Source of the DNA: an uncultured Prevotellaceae bacterium
Lineage (GTDB): Bacteria > Bacteroidota > Bacteroidia > Bacteroidales > Bacteroidaceae
DNA: 64,000 nt
Assembly: GCA_946415705.1 (NCBI GenBank)
Contig: CAMKTN010000001.1
Span: 1 to 64,000, forward strand
Direction: 5' to 3'
Shown: one piece after another, positions 14,818 through 24,708 of the stretch
Layout: each line of letters begins with the position of its first letter
Position numbering within the stretch: the stretch's first letter is position 1
Notes under the pieces: model-generated
The model's input: only the letters and a program-made list of their open reading frames with translations
What the model was told of the DNA's origin: nothing
Database searches by the model: none
Position numbers and translations under genes: made by a program

Positions 14818-15554
14818 TGGACAAGCACTACCACCCTATCGTCTGCCAGCGCCTGCAAGCTATCTTTGAAGGGCGCGACTGGGACGCGCTGACGCCCTAC
14901 CTGACGACCCTCTCCAACTCGCACTTCCGCACGGCAGGCTACCTCATCGGCGAGCGCTTCCTGCCAGCAGCCCCGGCCGCAGACTTCTGGACGGTGGCGC
15001 AACGTCTCATCCTCTGGGACGCGAAAGCCTTCACCGTCACCGTGGGGAAGGCCGCTACGGCACGTTTTCTGGCCACCACCCTCAGCCTTCAGGACGCGGG
15101 GTTCCTGCAGCTGATGGACGCATTGCAGGGCGACAGCCATGTCATCGACCGCGAGAAGCTGCTGCGCCTGTGGTTGCCGTCGGCCACGAAGCCCGATACA
15201 ATGGAGCTTCTCTTCAACCACTTAGGCGTGCAGGCTCCGCGCCGCCGCGTGGATTTCCTGCTACAGTACGACAACCTGCCGGCGGCCTTCGTGTTGCTGC
15301 GCACGCTCCGTTTCGAGGAGCATGACCGCTACTACCTCACCAGCGTCTGCCGACAGCTGATACGCCGAGCGGCCGCCGTGTCCTCGGCCACCAGCAGCGG
15401 CGGCAGCCTGAGCTTCAACCTGGCGAGCCTGCTGCGCACCTATTTCGACCTCCCCGACCTGCGCGGTACCTTCTCGCTGCAACTGGAACCCTACGAGCTC
15501 ACACGCATAGACACCGACTACGAGGTCTTCCGGCGTGCCGTCACCAAAGTATGA
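14817..15554 (+). CDS. Conserved-looking hypothetical protein, 245 aa
   Basis: I do not recognise the family. The protein is soluble, helical and rich in Leu/Arg (RFLATTLSLQDAGFLQLMD, RVDFLLQYDNLPAAFVLLRT), with no signal peptide or membrane helix. Its ATG overlaps the stop of the amidase gene (TAATG), so the two are translationally coupled; ruvA follows 67 nt later. Composition and coupling support a real gene. A cytoplasmic role linked to wall hydrolysis or a neutral operon partner are both possible. Confidence 0.7.
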   Translation: MDKHYHPIVCQRLQAIFEGRDWDALTPYLTTLSNSHFRTAGYLIGERFLPAAPAADFWTVAQRLILWDAKAFTVTVGKAATARFLATTLSLQDAGFLQLMDALQGDSHVIDREKLLRLWLPSATKPDTMELLFNHLGVQAPRRRVDFLLQYDNLPAAFVLLRTLRFEEHDRYYLTSVCRQLIRRAAAVSSATSSGGSLSFNLASLLRTYFDLPDLRGTFSLQLEPYELTRIDTDYEVFRRAVTKV

Positions 15555-15621
15555 TTTTCTGCTCCACATACAATAAAACAACCTCATCGCGCGTTATTAT
15601 GATAAACTGCGCGCAAGAAAT

Positions 15622-16239
15622 ATGATTGAATACATTCGCGGCTCCATCGCGGAGCTCTCTCCCACCCTCGCAGTCCTGGACGCCAATGGTGTGGGCTATG
15701 GGCTGAGCATCAGCCTCAACACGTTCACCGCCATTCAGGGTCTGAGTGGCGATGTGAAGTTATATGTCTATGAGTCGATTCGTGAGGATGCCTACCAGCT
15801 GTGGGGCTTCGCCACGAAGGTGGAACGCGAGCTGTTCCTGCTGCTGACATCGGTGAGCGGCGTGGGCGGCCAGAGTGCGCGTGTCATCCTGAGTTCGATG
15901 ACGCCGCGCGAGCTGTGCGACGCCATCAGCCGTGGCGACGAGCGTCTGCTGAAGTCCGCAAAGGGCGTCGGCGGCAAGACGGCGCAGCGCATCATCGTGG
16001 AGCTGAAGGACAAGATTGTGGCCTTGGGGATTGATGCGGCGGCAGGAGGAGTTACAGGGCCCGCAGGAGAACCTGCGGGAACGGTAACTAATAAGGAGGT
16101 GCTGGACGAGGCGGTGGCAGCGCTGACGATGCTGGGTTTCTCGCCCGCGCCTTCGCAAAAGGCCGCCCTCGGCATCCTGCGTGCCGAACCGGACGCCACG
16201 GTGGAACGGGTGATTAAGCTGGCGCTGAAGATGCTATAG
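15622..16239 (+). CDS. ruvA: Holliday junction branch-migration protein RuvA
   Basis: 205 aa. RuvA tetramers bind four-way junctions and load the RuvB motors. The OB-fold domain I starts [12 protein letters not shown]. Domain II has the helix-hairpin-helix pairs ([34 protein letters not shown]). Domain III (~158-205, [17 protein letters not shown]) binds RuvB. The flexible linker before domain III contains [15 protein letters not shown], encoded by a 38-nt imperfect palindrome. Only RuvA is present here; ruvB and ruvC are elsewhere. It is followed by sprA, a neighbour order I know from other Bacteroidetes. Confidence 0.95.
   Translation: MIEYIRGSIAELSPTLAVLDANGVGYGLSISLNTFTAIQGLSGDVKLYVYESIREDAYQLWGFATKVERELFLLLTSVSGVGGQSARVILSSMTPRELCDAISRGDERLLKSAKGVGGKTAQRIIVELKDKIVALGIDAAAGGVTGPAGEPAGTVTNKEVLDEAVAALTMLGFSPAPSQKAALGILRAEPDATVERVIKLALKML
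16051..16088 (+). repeat. Imperfect palindrome in ruvA linker
   Basis: The arms GTTAC...CCCGCAGG and CCTGCGGG...GTAAC pair at 14 of 17 positions around an AGAA loop. It encodes the Gly/Pro-rich inter-domain linker, a place that tolerates insertions. Confidence 0.6.
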
Positions 16240-16240
16240 A

Positions 16241-16279
16241 CTCACCCCCAGCCCCCTCTCTTTCAAAGAGGGGGAGACT
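16241..16279 (+). repeat. C-rich/G-rich palindromic repeat, copy 1 (after ruvA)
   Basis: It begins ACTCACCCCCAGCCCCC directly after the ruvA TAG and folds as CTCTC-TTTCA-(A)GAG plus flanking C/G tracts. One of six copies of the same layout in this window: a CTCACCCCC arm, then CCCC, then a short hairpin and GGGG-AG. The partner copy in inverted orientation is at 16406-16446. Confidence 0.85.
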
Positions 16280-16324
16280 AAAGAGAGGTAAATAGTTACT
16301 TGACAAGAACAGAAAATAAGAGCC

Positions 16325-19300
16325 TTGAAAAAATATTTTGCTTTTAGCTGGTACATAGTGGTTATCATTCTTTTGATAACCTCTGGTTCGCTATTTGCAA
16401 AAGTGACCTCTCTCCCCCTTGAGGGGGAGCGGGGAGGGGGGCTCGATTCCCTCCGCGTGCGGCCGCAGCGGACGGTGCCTGAGACGTACGAGGACTTGGA
16501 CACGGTGGCGGTGAGCCTGCTACGCCCTGACAACCTGAAGCAGGAGGCCGAACTGGACTCGCTGACGGGCAACTACCGCGTAGGTACGAAGCTGGGCAGC
16601 GGCGGCTACCTAAACACACCGATCTTGATGACGCCCGACGAGTACCAGCAGTGGACCCTGCGCCAGTCGATGGGCGCCTACTACCGCCAGAAGAACCGCG
16701 AGGCCTTCGAGAGCAGTGGCAAGAAGAAGTTCGACTTCACAGATATGCACTTCAACCTGGGCCCCGCCGACAAGATCTTCGGCCCGGGCGGCGTGAGCAT
16801 CAAGACACAAGGTTCTGCCGAGGTCAAGGTGGGCGGTAATATCAAGAAGCAGGACAACCCCTCGCTGGCCGCCAACCGCCGCAAGGTCTTCAGCTTCGAC
16901 TTCGACGAGAAAATCAACCTGAGTGTCACAGGTAAGGTGGGCGATAAGCTGAACATGAACATCAACTACAACACCGATGCGACGTTCAACGTGGATGCCC
17001 AGCAGCTGAAGCTGAAATACGACGGCAAGGAGGATGAGATCATCAAGCTCGTGGAAGCCGGTAATGTGTCGATGCCCTCGAACTCCACGCTCATCCCGGG
17101 CGTGAGCAGCCTCTTCGGTCTGCGCACCGACGTGCAGTTCGGTAAGCTGAAGCTGCAGGCCGTGGTGAGCCAGAAGAACTCAGCCTCGAAGAGCGCCAGC
17201 TCGAAGGGCGGCGCGCAGACGCAGAACTATGAGCTGGCCGTCGTGGATTACGAGGAGAACCGCCACTACTGGCTCTCACATTTTTTCCGCGACAACTACG
17301 ACCGATGGATGAAGACGCTGCCGACGATTGCCAGCGGCTTGGAGATCAAGCGCATCGAGGTGTGGGTGACGAACAAGCGCGCCGCCTCGACACAGAACAA
17401 CCGTAACCTCATCGCCTTCACCGACTTGGCCGAGACGAGCCATATCAGCAACTCCATCTGGAAGAGCACCGGCGTCAGCGTGCAGCCCCAGAACCGCTCG
17501 AACTCGCTCTACGAGACCATCACCGTCAACTACCCCGACGCCCGCGACATTAGCATGGCGACCACCGTGCTCGATGCCATCGACGGCTTCAAGGGCGGTG
17601 ATGACTACGAGAAGCTGCAGAGCGCACGCCTGCTGACCAGCAGCGAGTACTCCCTCAACAGCGCCCTGGGTTATATCACACTGACGGCACAGCTGGAACC
17701 CGACGAGGTGCTGGCCGTGGCCTATGAATACACCTACGGCGGTCAGACCTTCCAGGTGGGTGAGTTCTCCAGCGACCTCACCGAGAGCGGCATGAGCCTT
17801 TATGTGAAGGCACTGAAGAGCACCAGCAACTCGCCGAAGATGGGTAACTGGCCGCTGATGATGAAGAACATCTACTCGCTGGGCGCCACCTCGACGCAGA
17901 AGGAGAAGTTCCGCCTCGACATCAAATACCTGAGCGACAGCACCGGCGTCTATCTCACCTACCTCCCCGAGGAAAGCCTGAAGAACGTGACGCTGCTGCG
18001 CGCCCTGAACCTGGACCGCCTGGACAACAACAACCGCGCGAACCCCGACGGCCAGTTTGACTATATCGAGGGCTACACCATTAAGAACGGCCGCATTATC
18101 TTCCCCGTGGCGGAGCCTTTCGGCGCCCATCTGCGCCAATGGATCGGCAACGACGACATCGCCAACAAATACTGCTTCGATGCCCTCTACGACAGCACCA
18201 AGACGGTGGCCAAGCAGGTGGCCGAGCGCAATAAGTTCCTGCTCACGGGTCGCTACAAAGGCACCAATGGCGCAGAGATAGACCTGGGCGCCACGAACAT
18301 CGCGCAGGGTTCGGTGAAGGTGACGGCGGGCGGTATGGAGCTCACGGAGAACGTGGATTACCGCGTGGATTACTCGATGGGTATCGTGTATATCCTCAAC
18401 CAGAGCCTCATCGATGCCGGCACGAAGATCAACGCCAGCGTGGAATCGAACGATGTCTATGGCATGCAGCGCAAGACGTTCCTGGGCGTGAACTGGGACT
18501 ATGAGTTCTCCAAGAACTTCGTCATTGGCGGTACGCTGCAATTCCTCAACGAGCAACCCATGACCACGAAGGTGAACATGGGCACAGAGCCGCTGAAGAA
18601 CACGTTGTGGGGCCTTCACATGGATTGGAAGAAAGAGAGCCAGTGGCTGACGAACGTACTGAACGCCATCCCGTTCCTCAACTTCACAGCCCCCTCGCAG
18701 ATTGCCTTCTCAGCCGACTTCGCACAGCTCATCGCCGGCCAGAACCATAAGGTACAGGCCAACGCCTCGTACATGGACGACTTCGAGAACACGAAGAACC
18801 GCCTGAGCATCTCGGCGCCCACGGCATGGATGATGTCCTCTGTCCCCTACCCCTTCGAGGGCGCGCGCCTCACCAACGACGTGCGCAGCGGCTACCAGCG
18901 TGCCCTGCTCGCCTGGTACTATATCGACCCCATCTTCACGCGCCGCAGCAGCTCGCTGACACCTTCGCACATCAAGAGCGACCTGGCGCAGCTCTCCAAC
19001 CACTATGTCCGCGAGGTCTATGAGCGCGAGCTCTACCCCAACAAATCGCAGACCAGCTACTCCGAGGCCGCCTCACTGAACGTCCTGAACCTGGCCTACT
19101 ACCCCACCGAGCGCGGCGCCTATAACCTCACCACCGATGTCGATGAGCGCGGCCGCTTGCTGAACCCCGCACAGAACTGGGGCGGCATGATGCGCAAGAT
19201 GGACAACCCCGACTTCGAGGCCCAGAACATCGAGTACATGGAGTTCTGGATGATGGACCCCTTCTTCTACACGGGCAGCGACGAGAGCTATGGCGGTGAG

Positions 19301-22300
19301 CTGTACATCAACCTGGGTGAGGTCAGCGAAGATGTCCTCAAGGACGGCAAGAAGTTCTATGAGAGCGGCCTGCCCCTCGATGACAACCCCGCCTATTTCA
19401 CCGAGACAGCCTGGGGCCGTGTGCCGGTGGGCACCAGTGTCACCTACGCCTTTAATAATGAGAACGGCGCGCGCGTGAAGCAGGACGTGGGCTTCAACGG
19501 CCTCAACAGCGAACAGGAGCGCACCTACGGCGCTTACGCTCAATATCTGGCTAACATCCAGGGCAAGGTATCGCCCGAGGTCTTCGACAGCCTCCTCATC
19601 GACCCTGCCGGCGACGACTACCACTACTACCGCGGCACCGACTTCGACCAGCAGCAGAAGAGCATCCTCGACCGCTACAAGCGCATCAACATGCCCGAGG
19701 GTAACTCCCCCGACACCGACAACTCGCCCGAGAGCTACGAGACAGCCTACAAGACCACGCCCGATGTGGAGGACATCAACCAGGACTACACCCTCAACGA
19801 GTACGAGAAATACTTCCAGTACCACATCACGCTGCACCCCTCCGACACCGTCGTGGGCACCAACTTCATCTCCGATGTGCGCCACGCCAGCGTGAAGCTC
19901 CGCAACGGCGACACGCAGACCATCAAGTGGTACCAGTTCCGCGTGCCGCTGCAGGACTACGAGCGCGCCGTCAACGGCATCAACGACTTCACCAGCATCC
20001 GCTTTATCCGTATGTACCTCACGGGCTTCCAGAAGCCCATCGTGCTGCGCTTCGGTACCCTCGACCTGGTGCAGGCCGACTGGCGCAACTACACGCAGAG
20101 CCTCACCGTCGGCGAGAACCCCTCCACCACCGCTCAGATGGAGGTCAGCGCCGTGAACATCGAGGAGAACAACGACAAGCTTCCCGTCAACTACGTCCTG
20201 CCGCCGGGCGTCAGCCGCGTCACCGACCCCTCGCAGACGCAGCTCGTGGAGAGCAACGAGCAGGCCCTCTCCATCATCGTCAAGAACCTCATGCCCGGTG
20301 ACGCGAAGGCCGTCTTCAAGAACTGCCACTATGATATGCGGCAGTACAAGCACCTGCAGATGTTCGTCCACGCCAACGCCCTGCTCAACGATATCACCGA
20401 CCTGCAGAACGGCGAGACCGCCGTCTTCCTGCGCTTGGGCAGCGACTACAAGAGCAACTACTACGAGTATGAGATCCCACTGCAGCTGACCCCCCCGGGA
20501 CACTACGACACCTACAGCGCAGAAGGCTGTACAGCCGTGTGGCCACAAGAGAACATGGTGGATATGGACCTCAGCAAGTTCACCGCCGTCAAGAAGAACC
20601 GCAACCGCGAGAAGAGCCTCGGCAACGCCAGCTACAACCGCGAGTACTCGGAGTTCGACAGCGACTGCCCCAGCAACCGCATCTCCGTGATGGGTAACCC
20701 CACGCTCGGCGAGGTGAAGACCATCATGATCGGTGTGCGCAACAACGGCCGCGCCGTGAAGGCCGTAGAGGTGTGGGCCAACGAGCTGCGCCTGCAGGAG
20801 TTCTCCAACGAAGGCGGCTGGGCCGCACAGGCCGCGCTGAACATACAGCTCTCCGACCTCGGCTCGGTCAACCTCACGGGCCACGTCGAGAAAGCCGGCT
20901 TCGGCGGCATCGAGCAGAGCGTGGAGGAACGCTCCAACGAGGACACCTACGAGTACAACATCACCACCCAGATGGACCTCGGCAAGCTGCTGCCGCCGAA
21001 GGCCAAGGTCAGCGTGCCCTTCTACTACAGCTACGCCAAGGAGACCATCAAACCCAAGTACAACCCGCTGGACACCGATATGCTCCTGAGTGAGACGCTC
21101 GACGCCACCACCACGGAGCACGAGCGCGACAGCATCACCAGCCTCACCACCCGCAAGCAGGTGTCGAAGAACCTGTCCCTCACGGGTGTCAAGGTCAACA
21201 TACAGTCGCGCAAGCACCCCATGCCCTGGGATCCCGCTAACTTCACCCTCAACTACAGCCAGCAGCACACCTACAACACGGGCGAGACCACCGTCTATGA
21301 GCACGACAAGAGCTGGCGCGGCGGCCTCAACTACAGCTGGACACCCAACTGGAAGGCGTGGGAACCCTTCAAGAAGATGAAATCGAAGAGCAAGTGGCTG
21401 CAGCTCATCAAGGACCAGAACTTCAACTACGCGCCGCAGAGCCTCACCTTCAACACGGACATCGTCCGCACCTACTACGAGATTCAGGAGCGCGATATGG
21501 ACAATCTGGAAACGCCCAATTCCATCCCCTTACGCTGGACACCCTCCTTCCTGTGGAACCGCGAATTCAGCCTGCGCTGGGACCTCACGAAAGCCCTCCA
21601 CTTCAGTTTCCAGAGCGGCACACACGCCGAGATTGAAGAGCCCTACGTGCCCGTCAACAAAGACCTCTACCCCGACCAATACACCGCATGGAAGGACAGC
21701 GTCTGGCGCAGTATCCGCCACTTCGGCACGCCCCTCGACTACAACCAGAGCGTGCAGGCATCCTACAAGGTGCCCTTCGAGAAGATACCGCTCACCGACT
21801 GGATCAGCGTCGATGGCACCTACCAAGCCACCTACGGCTGGCAGCGCGGCGCACAGCAGGAGGACGGCAGCACCCTCGGCAACAGTATCCGCAATCAGCG
21901 CAGCATCAATGTCAACGGCAAGCTCAACCTGGAAACGCTCTACAACCACTCCACCTTCCTGAAGGAGGCCAACAAACGCTTCTCCACCTCTACCATCAAG
22001 AGCGAGGGTAAGAAGAAAGACCAGGAGAAGAAGAAGGAGAAGGAAGCGAAGAAGAAGGAGAAGGAGGCCGCCGCCAAGGCCCTCGCAGAGGCGCAGCAGA
22101 AAGCCGCCGCCGGCGACAGCACCGCGCTGCAGGCGCTGAACGACCCCACGAAGGCCAAGCCGCAGACCAACGCCCGCGGCACCAGTCAACAGAAGAAGCA
22201 GCTCAAGGGCTATGCCGGCGAGGTGACACTCCTGCCCGACACCGTCACCGACGTGAAGCATGGGCAGAAGAGCAAGCGCATCATCGTCACCGCCAAGGAC

Positions 22301-23959
22301 GAGAACGGCAAGGCCGTACCCATTCACTACAAGCGCATCGACGAGAACACCATCCGCATCTCCGGCGTCAAGGACACCACGAAGCTGCGCGTCAACGTCG
22401 TCGCCAAGCCAAAGCTCGAGGATGAGAAATGGTACCAGTGGGCGCAGGCTGGCGCGCGCTTCCTGATGATGGTTCGCAACGTGAGCGTCAGCTACCGCAA
22501 CACCTATGCCCTCTCGCTGCCCAGCTATATGCCTGGCGTGGGCGGCATGCTCGGCCAGAAGAGGCAAGACAATGTCTGGGCGCCGGGCCTCGACTTCGCC
22601 TTCGGCTTTGTCGGCGACGGCTACATCGCACGTGCTCAGGACCGCGGATGGCTCCTCAACAGCGACAGCGTGGCATCGCCCGCCACCACCGCCGCCATGG
22701 AGGACATTCAGATCAAGGCCACCGTGGAGCCCCTCCCCGACTTGAAGATCGACGTCAGCGCCAGCCGCACGATGAACCGCAACAAGAGCATACAGTTCAT
22801 GTACGAGGGCTGTCCCACCACCCTCACCGGCAACTTCAACATGACCACCGTCACCCTCGCCACCGCATTCTCCCGCCGTGGTACCGCCGACGACGGCTAC
22901 AGCAGCGAGCCCTTCCGCCGCTTCGTCGATTACCTCGACGTGATCCAGAAGCGCGTGGAAGCACGCTACGCCGGCACCGCCTACCCCGAAGGCACAGGCA
23001 ACACCGGCACCTTCGACCCCGCCAACGGCACCGTCAACAAGTACAGCGCCGATGTGATGGTCCCCGCCTTCCTCAGTGCTTACACCGGCAGCCGCGCCTC
23101 CACGACGCCCCTCGACCTCTTCCCCAGCCTCGCACGCGTGCTCCCCAACTGGAGCCTCAGCTACAAGGGCCTTGGCAACCTGCCCTGGGTTCGCGACCAC
23201 TTCAAGAGCATCACCCTCACCCACGGCTACAAGAGCGTCTATAGCATCGGTTCCTTCAACAGCTACGCCTCGTGGGTGTCCTGTATGGCCGGCGAGGATA
23301 TGGGCTACGTTCTCAACACCACCACCGGACTCTACACGCCCTCGTCGCCCTACGACATCTCCACCGTCACCATCAACGAAGCCTTCTCGCCCCTCATCGG
23401 ACTCAACGTCACGATGCAGAACAATATGACCTTCAAGCTGGAGTACCGCAAGACGCGCGTCCTCACGCTCTCCATGACCGCCGCACAAATCAACGAAGCC
23501 AGCAGCGCGGACATCGTCTTCGGATGGGGCTACAAGGTCAACGACCTCAAGATCGGCTCCCTCTTCAAGCACAAGAGCAGCAGCCAGAAGGCCTCCGCCA
23601 AGAACAAGCGCAAGGGCGGCCGCAAGGGCAAGGAGGACGACAGCAAGAACAGCAACGCCTCGTCCAGCAGCAAGTCCAGCGGCAAGAGCAACTTCGCGCA
23701 CTCCCTGAACCTGCGCTTCGACTTCTCCTACCGCGACCAGGACGCCATTACGCGCAATATCCAGACCGGCACCTCCGAGGCCACCATGGGTAACCGCGCC
23801 ATCAAGGCCAGCTTCGCCGCTGACTACGCCATTAGCCGCTACGTTACGCTATCCCTCTTCTACGACCGTCAGCGCAACCAGCCCCTCCTCTCCTCCTCCG
23901 CTTATCCCACCATCACACAGGACTTCGGCTTCAACCTCAAGCTCACCCTCACCCGATAA
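16325..23959 (+). CDS. sprA: Type IX secretion outer-membrane translocon SprA
   Basis: 2544 aa, close to the usual 2,400-2,500 of SprA. SprA forms the 36-strand outer-membrane barrel through which T9SS cargo leaves the cell. Features that match the family: an N-terminal domain with FGPGGVSIKTQGSAEV and NMNINYNTDATFNVDAQQLK, repeated barrel segments with LGYITLTAQLEPDEVLAVAYEY, and a C-terminal barrel (NLRFDFSYRDQ, FGFNLKLTLTR). The best start is the TTG at 16325, giving a signal peptide MKKYFAFSWYIVVIILL... ending SLFA. Unusual parts: a palindromic-repeat insertion right after the signal peptide (VTSLPLEGERGGGLDS), a Lys/Glu/Ala coiled-coil-like insert (~1895-1945) and a Ser/Lys-rich insert (~2417-2458). 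The cargo proteins at 2025, 9224 and 54763 depend on this system. Confidence 0.95.
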   Translation: MKKYFAFSWYIVVIILLITSGSLFAKVTSLPLEGERGGGLDSLRVRPQRTVPETYEDLDTVAVSLLRPDNLKQEAELDSLTGNYRVGTKLGSGGYLNTPILMTPDEYQQWTLRQSMGAYYRQKNREAFESSGKKKFDFTDMHFNLGPADKIFGPGGVSIKTQGSAEVKVGGNIKKQDNPSLAANRRKVFSFDFDEKINLSVTGKVGDKLNMNINYNTDATFNVDAQQLKLKYDGKEDEIIKLVEAGNVSMPSNSTLIPGVSSLFGLRTDVQFGKLKLQAVVSQKNSASKSASSKGGAQTQNYELAVVDYEENRHYWLSHFFRDNYDRWMKTLPTIASGLEIKRIEVWVTNKRAASTQNNRNLIAFTDLAETSHISNSIWKSTGVSVQPQNRSNSLYETITVNYPDARDISMATTVLDAIDGFKGGDDYEKLQSARLLTSSEYSLNSALGYITLTAQLEPDEVLAVAYEYTYGGQTFQVGEFSSDLTESGMSLYVKALKSTSNSPKMGNWPLMMKNIYSLGATSTQKEKFRLDIKYLSDSTGVYLTYLPEESLKNVTLLRALNLDRLDNNNRANPDGQFDYIEGYTIKNGRIIFPVAEPFGAHLRQWIGNDDIANKYCFDALYDSTKTVAKQVAERNKFLLTGRYKGTNGAEIDLGATNIAQGSVKVTAGGMELTENVDYRVDYSMGIVYILNQSLIDAGTKINASVESNDVYGMQRKTFLGVNWDYEFSKNFVIGGTLQFLNEQPMTTKVNMGTEPLKNTLWGLHMDWKKESQWLTNVLNAIPFLNFTAPSQIAFSADFAQLIAGQNHKVQANASYMDDFENTKNRLSISAPTAWMMSSVPYPFEGARLTNDVRSGYQRALLAWYYIDPIFTRRSSSLTPSHIKSDLAQLSNHYVREVYERELYPNKSQTSYSEAASLNVLNLAYYPTERGAYNLTTDVDERGRLLNPAQNWGGMMRKMDNPDFEAQNIEYMEFWMMDPFFYTGSDESYGGELYINLGEVSEDVLKDGKKFYESGLPLDDNPAYFTETAWGRVPVGTSVTYAFNNENGARVKQDVGFNGLNSEQERTYGAYAQYLANIQGKVSPEVFDSLLIDPAGDDYHYYRGTDFDQQQKSILDRYKRINMPEGNSPDTDNSPESYETAYKTTPDVEDINQDYTLNEYEKYFQYHITLHPSDTVVGTNFISDVRHASVKLRNGDTQTIKWYQFRVPLQDYERAVNGINDFTSIRFIRMYLTGFQKPIVLRFGTLDLVQADWRNYTQSLTVGENPSTTAQMEVSAVNIEENNDKLPVNYVLPPGVSRVTDPSQTQLVESNEQALSIIVKNLMPGDAKAVFKNCHYDMRQYKHLQMFVHANALLNDITDLQNGETAVFLRLGSDYKSNYYEYEIPLQLTPPGHYDTYSAEGCTAVWPQENMVDMDLSKFTAVKKNRNREKSLGNASYNREYSEFDSDCPSNRISVMGNPTLGEVKTIMIGVRNNGRAVKAVEVWANELRLQEFSNEGGWAAQAALNIQLSDLGSVNLTGHVEKAGFGGIEQSVEERSNEDTYEYNITTQMDLGKLLPPKAKVSVPFYYSYAKETIKPKYNPLDTDMLLSETLDATTTEHERDSITSLTTRKQVSKNLSLTGVKVNIQSRKHPMPWDPANFTLNYSQQHTYNTGETTVYEHDKSWRGGLNYSWTPNWKAWEPFKKMKSKSKWLQLIKDQNFNYAPQSLTFNTDIVRTYYEIQERDMDNLETPNSIPLRWTPSFLWNREFSLRWDLTKALHFSFQSGTHAEIEEPYVPVNKDLYPDQYTAWKDSVWRSIRHFGTPLDYNQSVQASYKVPFEKIPLTDWISVDGTYQATYGWQRGAQQEDGSTLGNSIRNQRSINVNGKLNLETLYNHSTFLKEANKRFSTSTIKSEGKKKDQEKKKEKEAKKKEKEAAAKALAEAQQKAAAGDSTALQALNDPTKAKPQTNARGTSQQKKQLKGYAGEVTLLPDTVTDVKHGQKSKRIIVTAKDENGKAVPIHYKRIDENTIRISGVKDTTKLRVNVVAKPKLEDEKWYQWAQAGARFLMMVRNVSVSYRNTYALSLPSYMPGVGGMLGQKRQDNVWAPGLDFAFGFVGDGYIARAQDRGWLLNSDSVASPATTAAMEDIQIKATVEPLPDLKIDVSASRTMNRNKSIQFMYEGCPTTLTGNFNMTTVTLATAFSRRGTADDGYSSEPFRRFVDYLDVIQKRVEARYAGTAYPEGTGNTGTFDPANGTVNKYSADVMVPAFLSAYTGSRASTTPLDLFPSLARVLPNWSLSYKGLGNLPWVRDHFKSITLTHGYKSVYSIGSFNSYASWVSCMAGEDMGYVLNTTTGLYTPSSPYDISTVTINEAFSPLIGLNVTMQNNMTFKLEYRKTRVLTLSMTAAQINEASSADIVFGWGYKVNDLKIGSLFKHKSSSQKASAKNKRKGGRKGKEDDSKNSNASSSSKSSGKSNFAHSLNLRFDFSYRDQDAITRNIQTGTSEATMGNRAIKASFAADYAISRYVTLSLFYDRQRNQPLLSSSAYPTITQDFGFNLKLTLTR
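16406..16446 (-). repeat. C-rich/G-rich palindromic repeat, copy 2 (inside sprA)
   Basis: Inverted relative to copy 1 (minus strand reads CGAGCCCCCCTCCCC, then a CCCCCTCAAGGGGG hairpin). It lies in frame just after the signal peptide of SprA and encodes SLPLEGERGGGLD. Copies 1 and 2 bracket a segment of about 125 bp holding the sprA start codon and signal peptide. Confidence 0.75.
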
Positions 23960-23962
23960 CAT

Positions 23963-24014
23963 ACTTCATACAGAAAAGGTGCACATAATCATGTGCACCT
24001 TTTCTGTATGAAGT
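23963..24014. terminator. Perfect 24-bp hairpin, bidirectional terminator
   Basis: The arms at 23963-23986 and 23991-24014 are perfect reverse complements around an AATC loop, starting 4 nt after the sprA stop and ending 7 nt before the stop of the convergent lipoprotein gene. Confidence 0.85.
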
Positions 24015-24021
24015 CATTGGC

Positions 24022-24501
24022 TTACTGATGCTTGTACTTCAAGTCGAGGTCGCCAATGGTTTCGGTGATTTCACCACCGTTGAAATGCAGTTCCACTTTG
24101 TTACCGGTGGTTTTCTCACCTTTTTTAAATCTGAGCGTCAGGAAACCTGTATTCTTGAGCGCATAGATGAATGAGTTGTTGACACTGTCGGCAATCACGT
24201 GGGTGAGGCCATGGATGTCCAGCACGGTGATCTCTCGCCATCCTGTGCCGTTGTCAGAAAAATGGTACAGCAGGGAGACATTCTCCGCGTCGGCAGGAAT
24301 CTCGACGTTGTCGATCTTGGTGTTGCCTTTGATGGCGTAGGAAGACTGTTCAGGAACCCATTCACCAAACAGCAGCTGGGTCTGCTCGAAAGAGCACCCC
24401 CCCACGACGGGAATATTATCATCGCTGCAGGAGACAAGTGGCAGCGCTGCGCAACAGAGAACCGTCAAGGCCGTGAGTATGAAGAGGTGAAAGTGTTTCA
24501 T
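24022..24501 (-). CDS. Small lipoprotein of unknown function
   Basis: 159 aa. MKHFHLFILTALTVLCC...LPLVSCSDDN is a lipoprotein signal with a lipobox Cys followed by Ser-Asp-Asp, common in exported Bacteroidetes lipoproteins. The rest is beta-rich with no recognised domain (FGEWVPEQSSYAI, LLYHFSDNGTGW, ITETIGDLDLKYKH) and resembles small lipocalin-like or META-like fold proteins only in general outline. I chose the second ATG (24501) because AGGAGG precedes it closely and because it starts the lipoprotein signal. It is convergent with sprA across a shared terminator. Confidence 0.75.
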   Translation of the reverse strand: MKHFHLFILTALTVLCCAALPLVSCSDDNIPVVGGCSFEQTQLLFGEWVPEQSSYAIKGNTKIDNVEIPADAENVSLLYHFSDNGTGWREITVLDIHGLTHVIADSVNNSFIYALKNTGFLTLRFKKGEKTTGNKVELHFNGGEITETIGDLDLKYKHQ

Positions 24502-24551
24502 TCTTTGATTCCTCCTATGCGAAACTTGCATTCTTTGTGTTAACTCGTGTG

Positions 24552-24559
24552 CAAAGGTA
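24552..24559 (-). promoter_or_regulatory. Promoter -7 box for lipoprotein gene
   Basis: TACCTTTG on the minus strand (24559-24552), with a weak TTTA 20 bp upstream, about 50 nt before the ATG at 24501. On the plus strand TACCTTCG at 24625-24632 is a possible, weaker -7 box for purB. Confidence 0.45.
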
Positions 24560-24708
24560 CGAAAAATTATGTAAGGAGATAAAATAATTGAGGAAATTTC
24601 ATCGATAATTGCAAAAATCTTCGTACCTTCGCGCCGCTTTTCGAGAGAAACAGCATCTAAGAAGTAAATATAATATTAATAATGTACGCGCGTGAGCGCA
24701 TCCTTGCT

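Noticed and set aside
16241-16279. Ordinary rho-independent terminator after ruvA
   Set aside because: The same element occurs translated inside sprA and asnS and as inverted pairs around DUF559 genes, and it lacks a U-tract, so a dispersed repeat explains it better (it may still terminate).
17276-23701. Long open frames on the minus strand opposite sprA (for example 19073-21304 and 21530-23701)
   Set aside because: They are shadows of a GC-rich gene with strong third-position bias; their translations are Val/Leu/Gly-rich with no known domain, while the plus strand encodes a complete SprA.
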